Translations under genes and position numbers: made by a program | In this document: piece by piece, positions 11,032 through 22,766 of the stretch | Numbering within the stretch: the first letter of the stretch is position 1 | Layout: the number at the start of each line of letters is the position of its first letter | Origin: Cristatella mucedo | Lineage: Eukaryota > Bryozoa > Phylactolaemata > Cristatellidae | Reading direction: 5' to 3' | Assembly: GCA_009760855.2 (NCBI GenBank) | Contig: WPIO01000051.1 | Span: 2,781,501-2,845,500, forward strand | DNA length: 64,000 nucleotides | Notes under the pieces: generated by a model | Told to the model about the DNA's origin: nothing | Database searches by the model: none | The model's input: only the letters and a program-made list of their open reading frames with translations

Positions 11032-13845
11032 CCTGCCAACAATGCTGCTGTAGTCAAGACTCTGACCCTCAACCCTCACTCAAACGATTTGCTTTGCTTT
11101 CTCGCCTGGCCTCGGGGCCAGAAAGATCCCCATGTTTGCTAACACTAGCACTATCAAGCTGCAATGCTAATCAGGGCCTCTTGAGGTTAATATCATTACA
11201 ACTCTAGAGGATGCTTAGATCAGAGCATTACATGACTCATCTAATTGCTCAACCACATCACAAATGCACGAGGCAAACACTGCGTTTGGCAAGCATGCAT
11301 AGCCATAAGAAAGCAAGCTCGATCACTTACGATATTTAAGGCCACCATGTCTATAAGTCACAGGTCAACAGATCGGCGCCATGAGCAAACAGGGACAGCC
11401 GACTAGACGTCCCCACAGAGCGGCAAGTTGTCATACTCCGAGTCAACATATCCAGAAAAAGACCTGCTCAGGTGCCAAGCAAGCACTATTTCTGCCAGCA
11501 AATAGGAGCTGCGTGCTAAGCAGACCGTATGGATGAACAAGCTACCAGCTGACGTCGAGCCAGGTGATCGGGAGGACCAGAGCTGGCACCTGGTCACTTC
11601 TGTGAATTAAGGCATACATAGATCATCAGTGCTCACTGATATCAGGGAGCAGCCTGTGTAAGTTCCGGGTGATAACTAACCCGTCAACTGGCTAAGGAGC
11701 CTACTACAAGTCCTCAGTACTAGTATCTATGTGGCCTTAGTACAAGCCCTCATGAGTGGACATAGGGATTTCGGGTCTTTCAGCCAACTGTATGATGGCT
11801 CCTAACGGCAATGCCAGATCTTCCGCAGGGGGGGGGAGGTGGGGTGGGGAGTTGACTCGAGTTTCGAGATCACGGCTCGAGACAAGCTCACAGGCAAGTG
11901 GCTCTAGCTGTCGTGCTGGCATAACTGCTGTGCTGCTACAGGTGGTGCCGAAAAGTGGAAGTTCTCTCGCTTACAACAGCATCAACATGGCGGCGCTGTT
12001 GCTGCAGCCCCTCTAACAACGAAAGACAATACAGCTCAATATCATGCCACTTATTCGGGGTGGGGGACGCAGAGACTTAACCGAGGGCTTCTAGTAACTA
12101 AACCATCATCGGAGGTTTCCACATTCTGTCGCACGGTCAAGCCACAAGAAAAAACCAAGAGATACTCTTAATTGGGGCTCGCTTACCCCCCACCCGGAAG
12201 GGGTCTATTAGTGTGACATGAGTGGGTCGGAAAGGCAAGCACGAACTGACAGGTTTACCGTATGTCTTCGATCGTTTTGCTCTGCAGGTCCTAGCCTGTG
12301 GAACTCATTACCACGATTCGTACGCAACGACATCTACTCTCCTGCTGCCGACTATGGCGCATCCTTTTCAGCGGTCCGAGCTGCTACTTCCAAGCGACTC
12401 ACTATCTCGACTGCCCTCCTGACTCAGCCATGCTTCTCACTTTCTCTTTTGTGTTGCATGAGATGAAGTCTGTTGGCTACCAGATGCGTACCAAACGGTG
12501 CTTAGGCTCGGAGTGCGCTACAGAAAACCTTCCTGCATAAAAACACCCACTTAGACTTTACGACTTTGTGGGGGTACAGACAGACATACGATACATTCGC
12601 ATACATTAAATGACATCACATTTGATCCTGATCGAGACCATCGCATGTGCTCTTACCGGCTGTGGCCAGCACCGGGGGTGGTGTCACCGCCGGCGCTGCC
12701 AACAATGGCGTGCTCGGATAGCAGCCGAGCGCTGGTGGTGCCCAGCGGCAGCCCTGCACCGAACGCTTGATGTGGACCGACAGCAACGGCAGCCGATGGA
12801 GAAGCAGGAACGACCTCGAACCCTGTCTCCTTCGATGCGACCAGTTGCTGCCCTAGCACCCTGTGAACGATGCGCCGTGAACGATGCTGCGGCCGTGGCT
12901 TCAGCGGTGCGCTGCTGCTGCGGCTAGCGCTACGTACGCATGCAAGCCGGCTTGAGTGCACGCACAAGCGCACAAAGATGCACACGAGCTGCGTGCACAA
13001 ACTCGGGTACGTGCCCGCACGCTTGACGTGGGCGACAGCAATAGTGGGACACACCCAGGCGAAAAGCGCACACCGTAAATGTGGAAATGCAAAGTTCCAG
13101 TGGCGGCACTCTTGATAAATATCGCCGGCCATCGACTGAACCATGTCTTGCCTTTCGAAGAGGGCAGCATCGATGTCGTCGAACAGCAGCTGCATCTTGG
13201 CCGAGGCCTCTCGGTCGAAATCCTGCAAGTGGTGAAGGGGTTCAGCTTAGAGTAGATAGCTGATGCCCCTCTGCAGCCCCGGCGCTAAACTACTGCTTGC
13301 TGCATGCAGTCAAGCCAAATCAACGACCGTTACAGGTTCACTGTTTCAGGCTTTGCTTGCTGCATCGCCCATGTCTGGAACACATACATCGACCGACACT
13401 CCCGACGAGACGCTGCTTCGGTCCGTGGCCGTGTAGCGGCTGGGGCTGCCCTGCCGCTTCAGCGTCGTCCATGCGTGCGACACCGACAAGCACATGGAGT
13501 CGTCGAGACCACCACCGAAGCGAGGCTGTGAGGCCAATGAGGCTGCAGCGGCCGCCGCCGTCCCGGCCGCCGAGCGCGCAGTGGCTGCGACGGAGGGTGG
13601 CCGCGGAGTCCGCCTGGCGGCCTTCGTCCTGTCGGTTTTCTGCGAATAGCTGCAATACGAAGCCAAAGCTACGCATTAGCTAGCGCACACGCCGGCCAGT
13701 GGCCGGGCCAATGCACCGCCGCCCTCGCTCTACTCACGCCGAGAGGGCATCGATGAGGCTGCCCGGTGAGTAACCGAAGGGTAGCGCCGACTCCTCGATG
13801 ACCGGATAGATGCTGAACGAGGAGCCGCTCTTGAACGTGCCACGC
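5296..13845 (-). CDS. FAM149-family (DUF3719) protein gene, ten assembled exons
   Basis: Assembled by hand from minus-strand exons whose phases agree: 13738-13845, 13388-13649, 13074-13222, 12657-12860, 10478-10633, 9578-10291, 9027-9423, 8486-8791, and less surely 5949-6176 and 5296-5517. They give about 914 residues and a TGA stop. Exons 3 and 4 encode the acidic block LLFDDIDAALFE and then ECRHW...FPHLRVLGQQLV, which fits the DUF3719 signature (conserved W and H, HLR motif). Vertebrate FAM149B1 is a ciliary protein mutated in Joubert syndrome. Known family members have no enzymatic motif, and none is visible here. Downstream parts are Q/S/A/P-rich and probably disordered. The start codon exon is missing: exon 1 begins in phase 2 and no convincing 5' exon was found between 13.9 and 20 kb. 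Introns hold LINE-B fragments and (GA)n. The family assignment is from motif knowledge, not a search. Confidence 0.75.
5949..6176 (-). CDS. Possible FAM149-like exon 9
   Basis: Acceptor GTCGTCCTAG|ATGCGG and a consensus donor CCCAGG|GTGAGT; 228 nt, phase 0 to phase 0, matching exon 8. It encodes MRRRFADRISSALAMSDKVP and then His/Gln and Ala-rich sequence. It lies 2.3 kb beyond exon 8, so it could belong to another transcript; the phase match and splice sites are the only links. Confidence 0.5.
6177..7099. other. Putative intron between FAM149-like exons 8 and 9, unannotated part
   Basis: No gene, RNA or repeat family is recognised, apart from possible faint LINE-like words from about 6.8 kb onwards. 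Confidence 0.4.
7100..7500 (+). mobile_element. Decayed LINE reverse transcriptase fragment (5' part of RT)
   Basis: A plus-strand translation with stops gives words such as 'LVYKTLERVISDLFNSYIQ' and 'KLQSFHRKSLHGAS'. These parallel the start of CR1-clade RT domains (SKVLERVV..L...L, FQSGFR..HST). It lies antisense to the FAM149-like gene in an intron. Confidence 0.6.
7535..7815 (-). mobile_element. LINE-B 3' end fragment
   Basis: Reverse complement of the LINE-B C-terminus and 3' UTR: TCTGTAACTCCACAAAGTC at its 3' edge, the GTAGCCAACAGACTTCGTCT block, and the TAGTCGGCAGCATGAGAGTA block. It is colinear with copies at 12.2, 39.3 and 62.7 kb. Confidence 0.8.
8416..8466. repeat. (CA)n microsatellite
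   Basis: CA dinucleotides with one AAAC interruption. In the sense of the FAM149-like gene this is an intronic (TG)n starting about 20 bp past the exon 8 donor. Confidence 0.95.
8486..8791 (-). CDS. FAM149-like exon 8
   Basis: Acceptor CCGATTTAG|GACGAG and a consensus donor CCCTCA|GTAAGT; 306 nt, phase 0 to phase 0. It encodes DEAGMQQGSVSMSLQRLHMT, later GGGMLPPIVNQSFDSRGFDS and ...SLGAVRPS. The upstream intron is almost wholly (CT)n in the sense direction, and a (TG)n tract begins about 20 bp past the donor. Confidence 0.65.
8817..8997. repeat. (GA)n with GACAGA variants, about 180 bp, intronic
   Basis: Pure GA, then GAGACA/GACAGA variant units. It fills most of the 235-bp intron between FAM149-like exons 7 and 8, where the transcript sees (CU)n upstream of the acceptor. 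Confidence 0.95.
9027..9423 (-). CDS. FAM149-like exon 7
   Basis: Acceptor CTCGGAG|GTTTGC follows a long pyrimidine tract (TCTCTTTCTTTCATTCTC...). The donor TATGCG|GTAAGA is close to consensus. 397 nt, phase 2 to phase 0. It encodes FASSRSGTLGSRG, then MRLDHTFAMHRESRK and ...LTPLPDRSLTPYA, basic and Ser-rich. The donor is firm; other acceptors within 40 bp are possible. Confidence 0.6.
9578..10291 (-). CDS. FAM149-like exon 6 (large)
   Basis: Acceptor after a pyrimidine run, CGATGCAG|GAACTG, and donor CACGG|GTAAGG; 714 nt, phase 2 to phase 2. It begins NCRAQEPTRVGGYGCVIECP and holds an ordered-looking block AAFDALWRAVTATLRPLLLRY (residues about 60-80 of the exon). It then turns Gly/Ser-rich. 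The frame runs four bases past the donor to a stop at 9574, which helps place the splice. Confidence 0.7.
10478..10633 (-). CDS. FAM149-like exon 5
   Basis: Acceptor TTGCAG|ATTGAC and donor GAGCC|GTGAGT. It encodes LTVEGVHITAVPPLDKMPGI, then a DDVWRLAEEVIEQDG helix-like segment and ending ...IDDGCTE, 156 nt. The frame is closed on both sides by good splice sites and it reads as an ordered segment, among the better exon calls in this gene. Confidence 0.75.
10738..11031. repeat. Purine-rich tract ending in an 80-bp (GA)n
   Basis: Degenerate GA-rich sequence from 10738, then nearly pure (GA)n at 10952-11031. It lies in the intron between FAM149-like exons 4 and 5. The Leu-Ser and Arg-Glu open frames over it are artefacts. 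Confidence 0.9.
11032..12224. other. FAM149-like intron, no further feature
   Basis: Unique-looking sequence with no recognisable gene or repeat. It contains a short G-rich run near 11830. Confidence 0.4.
12225..12600 (+). mobile_element. LINE-B ORF2 C-terminus and 3' UTR fragment
   Basis: Encodes RFTVCLRSFCSAGPSLWNSL and related C-terminal sequence of the CR1-clade (SF..AGP.LWNSLP), then GAGATGAAGTCTGTTGGCTA and the end 'AAACACCCACTTAGACTTTA...TTTGTGGGGGTACAGAC'. It sits antisense in a FAM149-like intron, and it supplies an uninterrupted version of the site where the TIR element inserted at 61.8 kb. Confidence 0.8.
12657..12860 (-). CDS. FAM149-like exon 4: end of DUF3719
   Basis: Acceptor TTCACAG|GGTGCT and a strong donor GCCG|GTAAGA. 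Its first base completes the Arg of HLR, followed by VLGQQLVASKETGFEVVPAS. The rest is a Gly/Ala/Ser-rich linker. Length 204 nt, phase 2 to phase 2. Confidence 0.75.
13074..13222 (-). CDS. FAM149-like exon 3: first half of DUF3719
   Basis: Acceptor ACTTGCAG|GATTTC and donor TTACG|GTGTGC. It encodes DFDREASAKMQLLFDDIDAA, then an acidic/amphipathic stretch and ECRHWNFAFPHL, ending in phase 2 inside the Arg codon of the HLR motif. The Trp, His and HLR residues are the recognisable family features. Confidence 0.8.
13388..13649 (-). CDS. FAM149-like exon 2
   Basis: Acceptor ATTGCAG|CTATTC and donor GAT|GTATGT, ending in phase 0. It encodes about 88 residues rich in Ala, Ser, Arg and Thr, starting YSQKTDRTKAARRTPRPPS and ending SSGVSVD, just ahead of the DUF3719 block. 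The frame would stay open to 13346, but the GTATGT donor is the one that matches the phase of the next exon. Confidence 0.65.
13738..13845 (-). CDS. FAM149-like exon 1 of those found
   Basis: Acceptor TTGCAG|GCGTGG and donor CGGC|GTGAGT. The exon reads RGTFKSGSSFSIYPVIEESA and onward, ending ...SLIDALS. It enters in phase 2 and leaves in phase 2, so at least one 5' exon is missing. It joins exon 2 through a split Ala codon. Confidence 0.7.
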
Positions 13846-13941
13846 CTGCAATGGCAGCAGCAAAAAAGGTGAGGTTTCGCTAAGCAAACATCTCGATTAC
13901 GACGACGACCATTCAACTGCTCCATGATAACACACGGCTTT

Positions 13942-13943
<2 letters not shown>

Positions 13944-14011
<68 letters not shown>
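13944..14011. repeat. (GA)n microsatellite, 68 bp
   Basis: Pure GA dinucleotides upstream of FAM149-like exon 1 of those found. No LINE-A tail remains around it. Confidence 0.95.
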
Positions 14012-14014
<3 letters not shown>

Positions 14015-14269
14015 ACCGATTACTTCCAGTTGGTTGAGCACTCTCTGAACACGGGCTCTAATTGTAAAATATAATATCTTAAATTTTATAGTAGTTGCAG
14101 AAGGGCGCAGGGCTGATGCTGCGACTGAGTGTGTTTTTGAACATCTGCAGAGTCGGCACTCGAAGTGTTTGTTCCACACAGTCAGGCAGGCAGCAAAGGA
14201 CGCAGACCTCTGGCCGTGCGCTCGTTGGCAGACCAGACCCAGAGCGAACACTTCCACGTCCCCTACCCT

Positions 14270-14446
14270 AATAAAATCCTAGCTGATTAAACAGCCTCTT
14301 TTTGTATAGCGACAGCAGAGCCTTTACGGCTATCACCACCGCTTGCAGTGGCGATAAAGAATCGCCCACCGCAGGAATCGAACCCACGACCTCGGGACCT
14401 AGGTCGTGAAAGCAACCGCCTTACCTAGTGCGCCATCACGGCTCAT
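14270..14446 (-). mobile_element. SINE-A, most complete copy (tRNA-derived)
   Basis: On the minus strand: a head GAGCCGTGATGGCGCACTAG with an A-box match (TGGCGCACTAGG), a B box GGGTTCGATTCC about 50 bp on, then a body that ends GGCTCTGCTGTCGCTATAC and AATCAGCTAGGATTTTA. Pol III promoter spacing is right. The 3' body is not tRNA-like, so this is a SINE and not a tRNA gene. Confidence 0.85.
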
Positions 14447-15542
14447 CAAATGCAAGCAAGCCCCGGCTCTCCGACCGGCCCGCCACGGGAGCCCTCCTGG
14501 AGCTGGCGCTCGAGATAGAGCCCCGCCAGCACGAGAAGGAGAAGGGAGGAGAGCAAAAATCCGCATTCCACCCATCAAGCTCTTTTATATCGGCCCCAGC
14601 ACGAGCCAATACCCGACTCCTGAGCTTGCCAGGTGTGAAGCTGTGGGCATGCACACACGGCTCCCCAAACACACACCATTCTAATTGAAGACGCCCGGCT
14701 ACTTCAAAAACGGTAGCCGTGGAGCTCACTGTCAACGCCAGAATGAATCATCTAGCCGCCAAATGCACACAGCAGGCCGGGAAGAGGCTGCAAATTACGA
14801 GCCGGGCACCCTTCCCCTTACGTCAGCACTGTCCCTGAGAGAGAAAGCTTTGCTTGCGACCAAACGTTGTGCAAAGATAACTCACGGCAGCACGGCTGTA
14901 TGCATTAGCTTTGTTGGGTGTGTGTACTCTGCTGCCACAAAGTACCGATTCAGGAAGGCGGCTGCTGGCCGGCAGAGCCGGCCGTGTACTTTTTTAGCGC
15001 AGGTGTTTGCTGAACCAACAGCGACAACAGCGCAGTGGCAGCAGGCGCCAAGCTGAAGGCAGCAGCGGCAAAGTTTCGATCAGGACGTGACCATAGAGTG
15101 CTGTGACTACAGATCGGAGTGGGAAGCTGGCGAATCAGCAGGGTTGCGGGTCACGTGCCTGCACGCGTGTGGTACCGCAGAAGAGCCATGATCGCTTCCA
15201 GCCAACTAGGTCAAAGTGAGATGGTGCACGGCAGCCATCGCCCTGAGCCTGGCTGACTAACTGCGGTTACTAGCCAGGGCAGCCAGCAAAGAGTCAGGGT
15301 CAGCAGGCCATTTCCTGTTTGAGTGACCATTTCCTGTTTGTCCCGGGCCAAAGGCTTATGGTGAACAGGTCGGGGCTGTACTGGCATCGTCCTCTGCAAC
15401 TCTGAGTGCTACTGTGCTCTTTTTCTGCAGTAGGCGCTCCGAAGAGAAAACCTTTCAACCTCTCTTGTTAAGTGAGCCAATCTTCTCATTCCTGTGCTTA
15501 TTCAATGCCAGTTTCGTAAACTTGTAGGCACATGCGTGCTCG

Positions 15543-15570
15543 CACACACACACACTAGCACACACACACT

Positions 15571-15636
<66 letters not shown>

Positions 15637-15640
15637 TGCA
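15543..15640. repeat. (CA)n microsatellite
   Basis: CA dinucleotides with ACTAGCACAC interruptions, followed to about 15700 by a degenerate CACATGCACATA tract. Confidence 0.95.
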
Positions 15641-16214
15641 CACATAAGCACATGCACACATGCAAACAACCACGTGCACATACTAGCATATGCACACATA
15701 TGCACATAGAAACAGCCGAGACAAAACGTGACAGGAGAATCAACCCCAAAAAAGGCTTGTGGAGCTGCAATTGTTCCGATCTAGGGTTATGTAATGGACT
15801 GAGGGACGACACAGTTGGACGAGTGCAGAGCATTGCCAGGTGCAGCAGGTGCCGGCTGCATCCTGCCAAGTTTGCCCAACACGACGACCGGCTCATACGG
15901 CACAGAAATAAACAAAGAAAAGGGGTCACCGTGACCTCTGGCTGAAGCCGAATGCCTCAGCGAAACTAAGAACCCCGAGGGCATGTACTGTATATGTTCT
16001 GGAAGCTATGTGACCACACGCACAGCCTCAACTTTCGTGCACAAGCAAGTGCACACATTCATCTACTATAACTACTGCTGCACACCTTGGTCCCATGTGT
16101 CTGCGGCATGTCTGTGCACACTATGTGCTTGCACGCGCATTCGTGCTGGAGCACCCATGCGGAAACGAACTTGGTGGTGTGTCGAACCCTTTGCCACACC
16201 GCTTGCCCTGGGTT

Positions 16215-16300
16215 CTTCTCTGGTTGGGTATAGATAAACAAATAAAAAAATATAAATACATTTGTATAGTGCTCTAAGATAACTAGGCGCTTCACATATA
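16215..16300 (-). mobile_element. SINE-B/LINE-A type 3' tail fragment
   Basis: On the minus strand: 'GAAGCGCCTAGTTATCTTAG', 'AGCACTATACAAATG' and an A/T-rich tail. This matches the SINE-B end, with a decayed hairpin. No tRNA-like head is visible. Confidence 0.5.
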
Positions 16301-16395
16301 CAGCAGGCCACGACACCCCTCCTGGCAGTTGTGAAAAGCCAGCCTTACTCCTGGGCCAAACCAGGGTGGCAATAGTGTACTGTCTAATTGGCCAT

Positions 16396-16396
<1 letters not shown>

Positions 16397-16439
<43 letters not shown>
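16397..16439. repeat. (CT)n microsatellite, 43 bp
   Basis: Pure CT dinucleotides on the plus strand. Confidence 0.95.
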
Positions 16440-16441
<2 letters not shown>

Positions 16442-17153
16442 GCCTCTTGCGTGCTACCGGTTCTTCAAGATATTGGACACCTCGAGCCAAAATAGGCTTA
16501 GAAATGGAGAATCAGACTAGGGATCTGAAAACAGACAATTGCTGGAGAAGCCGAAGAACCAACCTGCAAGAGAAAAAAAAACCGAAAGCTTCCCTTGGTC
16601 GTGTGGGCAGTGAGCAGCCTGAGGTGGTCATCCGACGAGCGACTAGGCCATCCTGTTATGGCCACCAGCGAGACAGCAGCTAAGCAGCTATTACATCGCG
16701 TCGGTCGGCCCCTCGAGGCGTAAAACGGCTCCTCACGGCGCCTTTCAAATCTTTTGCATCTCTGATAGGAGGGCGACGGTCGTTTGCCGCACGGATGAAT
16801 GCAGAATTAAAGAAGTGAGATGCACCAAAGTGCCGCACGTCATCAGTGAGGAGCCACTGCTGCAGCCTGTCTGATTTCGGCAATCGATGGCTAGCGAATG
16901 CAGAAAGCAGCAGCTTTTGGCACAGGGCAAGCTCACTATGGGGTCTCAAAACCTACTACTCACTTTCGAGCCAAGTCGTACTCGTCGTGGCAGACTTCTG
17001 CCTGAGCACTGGCTCAAGCTAAGAAGAAAGGAGGTAACCAGTGCTCGTGTCACGTGCACCGACCAGTGCGTGGACATTTACTTGTAGTAGAGCCGAAAAG
17101 CCTCACCTCCTCGGGCATTTCTGCAGACACACATGGGGCGTGACCAAGTGCCT

Positions 17154-17180
17154 CCCCCCCCCCCCCCCCCCCCCCCCCCC
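17154..17180. repeat. Poly-C homopolymer, 27 bp
   Basis: 27 consecutive C residues. Length is likely unstable and may be an assembly estimate. Confidence 0.9.
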
Positions 17181-17481
17181 GTAGCTAATATGCCCGGATA
17201 GGTGGAGTACGGTAGGTCAGTGTGAAGTGAGCTTGCAGTCAGCACTGACCACATCTACAACTGCTAGAGACCCCGAGAAAAAAGCCACAGCACGAAGAGC
17301 AGGCTGTAACCCACTAACGATAGCCGGTGCAGGTGCTCTGCAGTAACAAACACCATATTGACAGCAACCTGATGTACCGGTTACAGCAGACGTGCTAAAC
17401 CAAAGTCCTGCTCAATCAGGTGCCGATGTTGAGTGCACACTGATGACAAACGAACCATTGATCGATAAGATGGTAAGGATT

Positions 17482-17482
<1 letters not shown>

Positions 17483-17560
<78 letters not shown>
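17483..17560. repeat. (GA)n microsatellite, 78 bp
   Basis: Pure AG dinucleotides with no LINE-A tail around them. Confidence 0.95.
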
Positions 17561-17562
<2 letters not shown>

Positions 17563-18002
17563 GGCCATTGGCACGAAGCCAAGGAGTGGTGACTTATCAG
17601 TGTTTAGTCCAGTCCCAGTTGAAGAAAGCCCCATGTATTATTCAGTTTTTTCCTTCCACATTGTTCAACCGGCCAAATCCCTAGCCATCAACTAGACTTA
17701 GCAATTCAACTCACTAAGCCACCACCACCTCTCCAACACCGGTAGCAGCAGCCCTTGGGGGGAAGGGGGGATACTTAAGCTTGCAATGTTGCTTCATTAA
17801 GGTTCCGAAGAGCACGATCCAAACAATGCCTCCACAAGAGTAAGGCCGGCCGAGCTAAGAATATTTACAGCTTAAAGTCACAATGAAAAATGTTGGGTGC
17901 TATGTCCGGCAGCTGCAGCAGTTGAGGAGGCAAAGCCAGCAGCCTCTGCTGGGTGACCGGGGCACTGCTCTTGCAAACGACACCACCTCAGAATCCACTC
18001 AC

Positions 18003-18158
18003 CGGCATCACCAACCGCTGCACTGGCACAAGGCAGCAAATAATCGGTGACAGGCGGCCATTTACAAACGATAAGCTGCAGTATCAGTGCAATCATCAGT
18101 GGACCACACGGGACTCGTGCTCGTGAACAATGGACCAGCATATAGTGGCTGCCTCCAG
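18003..18158 (-). CDS. Exon-like segment, possible secreted-protein exon
   Basis: A 156-nt open stretch between AGCTGCAG|CTGGAG and GATGCCG|GTGAGT. It reads GGSHYMLVHCSRARVPCGPL, then a hydrophobic LMIALILQLIV run and KWPPVTDYLLPCASAAVGDA, phase 1 at both ends. Four cysteines are present. Phase 1 would fit a donor CAAC|GTGTGC in the signal-peptide segment at 19.69 kb. No homologue is recognised, and the acceptor lacks a good pyrimidine tract, so chance is a real possibility. Confidence 0.2.
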
Positions 18159-18231
18159 CTGCAGCTGACCCGAGCACTACTGAGGCTGTTCGCTGCCTGC
18201 TCGGGCTACCAAAGAGGGAACAGCCGCAAGG

Positions 18232-18810
<579 letters not shown>

Positions 18811-19666
18811 CCGGGCAGGAGAGAGCCGGGCAGGAGAGAGTGAGTGCCATTTTTTAAGGTGGGGCTACTGCAAAGGCTTGGATCTGTCACTTGTACTGCT
18901 GCTGCTGCTGCTGCTGCTCGTCCCGAGCCGGTCTGTCGAGCTGCTGTTGTTACAGGAACCGTCCAGGCGAACTACCACGTTTGTGAGCAGCATTCATAAT
19001 ATTTGCCTAAGTAAAGGCTGCTGTCAGCCGGGACCCTTATGCTCGTCCAATGAACCACGATTAGGCACCAAATAGGCAAACATTATCTGTCACAACACTC
19101 GAGCAGAGAAGCCATTCTGGCGTCCCACAAAGGGCGGTGCCGGCGAACAACGCTGGGCCCGAAGTCCCACGCCGGTCGACGGCCGCGGTCGGCACCAGGC
19201 TAAACTTGAACAAACATTTTTTTTTTAAACGGACAGAGAGAGGGCTCATCTGTTAATGTAAACAGGGTAAAAACAATGCAGCTCTTTGTCGCAAGCATTG
19301 ATAGCTAGCCGGAGGCAGGGAAATTTTGACCGGTGGCATTATGCAAGGCTCTCTGGCAGCAGCCGGCTGCCGAGTAGATGTCTGCCAGGCTGCTGTGCTG
19401 CTCTGCTTCGTGGCTGCCAGGCGACCACCGACGAGCATCAGATGCTCCCTGCTGCTCCTGCTGCTGTTGCTGCAGCTGTTGATGCAGCTTCCAGCTGCAG
19501 GCAGCCACGGGCAGCTGGCTAGCAGGGGGGCTGGCTTGCCAGCAGAACGCCAGCTCTCGCAGTCGATTCAGGCATTGCAGCCAATTGCACCTGCTTTTTC
19601 ACTGCCGTCGAACGGCCTGCTACTGGGGCAGCTAGAAGCAAGGAGATCCGAATGAACCTTTGTCGG

Positions 19667-19831
19667 CTAGCTGACAGGTTGCACACGTTGGCCAATGTCG
19701 TTATGGCCGCGCCATCGCCGATGCCGGTCTTCATGAGGCCACACGCCGCTGGCGGCTGGAGCCGAGTGTGGCGGCAGCAGCAGCAGAAACAGCAGCACGG
19801 CTAGACCAGACGTCGATAATCGTAACTTCAT
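19667..19831 (-). CDS. Possible 5' exon or short gene with signal peptide (54 codons)
   Basis: A minus-strand frame starting MKLRLSTSGLAVLLFLLLLP has a classic signal-peptide layout: basic n-region, a hydrophobic core of about 12 residues, and a small-residue cleavage region (...HSAPAASG, cleavage likely near residue 27-29). After it comes VWPHEDRHRRWRGHNDIGQ and a TAG, giving 54 residues if unspliced. A GTGTGC donor after CAAC would allow splicing to 18158. The Leu run is encoded by CTG repeats, which are common here, and the start context is weak, so this is tentative. No family is recognised. Confidence 0.3.
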   Translation of the reverse strand: MKLRLSTSGLAVLLFLLLLPPHSAPAASGVWPHEDRHRRWRGHNDIGQRVQPVS

Positions 19832-22620
<2,789 letters not shown>

Positions 22621-22766
22621 TGAGTTGGTTCGGTCCAGCGGTTAAGGTGCTCGCCCCGACCAAGGTCTGACTGAGGTCGTGGGCTCGAGCCCCGAGGCAT
22701 AAGTGAAGCGCCTGAATAGAGATTAAGTTCTCTTGGGGCGCTATATAAATGAATTTTATTTATTTA
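22621..22766 (+). mobile_element. SINE-B copy (tRNA-derived)
   Basis: A head GAGTTGGTTCGGTCCAGCGG with an A-box match, a B box GGGCTCGAGCCCC about 50 bp on, then GCATAAGTGAAGCGCC and a hairpin-forming end (AGCGCC...AGAGA...TCTCT...GGCGCT) followed by TATATAAATGAATTTTATTTATT. A second copy with the same head lies at 43.9 kb. The end matches LINE-A, not a tRNA. Confidence 0.85.

Noticed and set aside
16680-16949. 89-codon minus-strand frame as a missing FAM149-like 5' exon
   Set aside because: No suitable phase-2 donor and no family resemblance.
19305-19508. Gln-rich minus-strand segment as a second exon of the signal-peptide gene
   Set aside because: There is an acceptor-like GCCTGCAG|CTGG, but the donor (GTCAAA) is poor and the phase does not fit the upstream donor. 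The Gln run may come from CAG/CTG repeats alone.
22621-22700. tRNA gene at the SINE-B head (also at 43.9 and 60.7 kb, and SINE-A heads)
   Set aside because: A and B boxes are present, but the acceptor stem does not close, and each is followed by the same non-tRNA body and A/T tail. They are SINEs.
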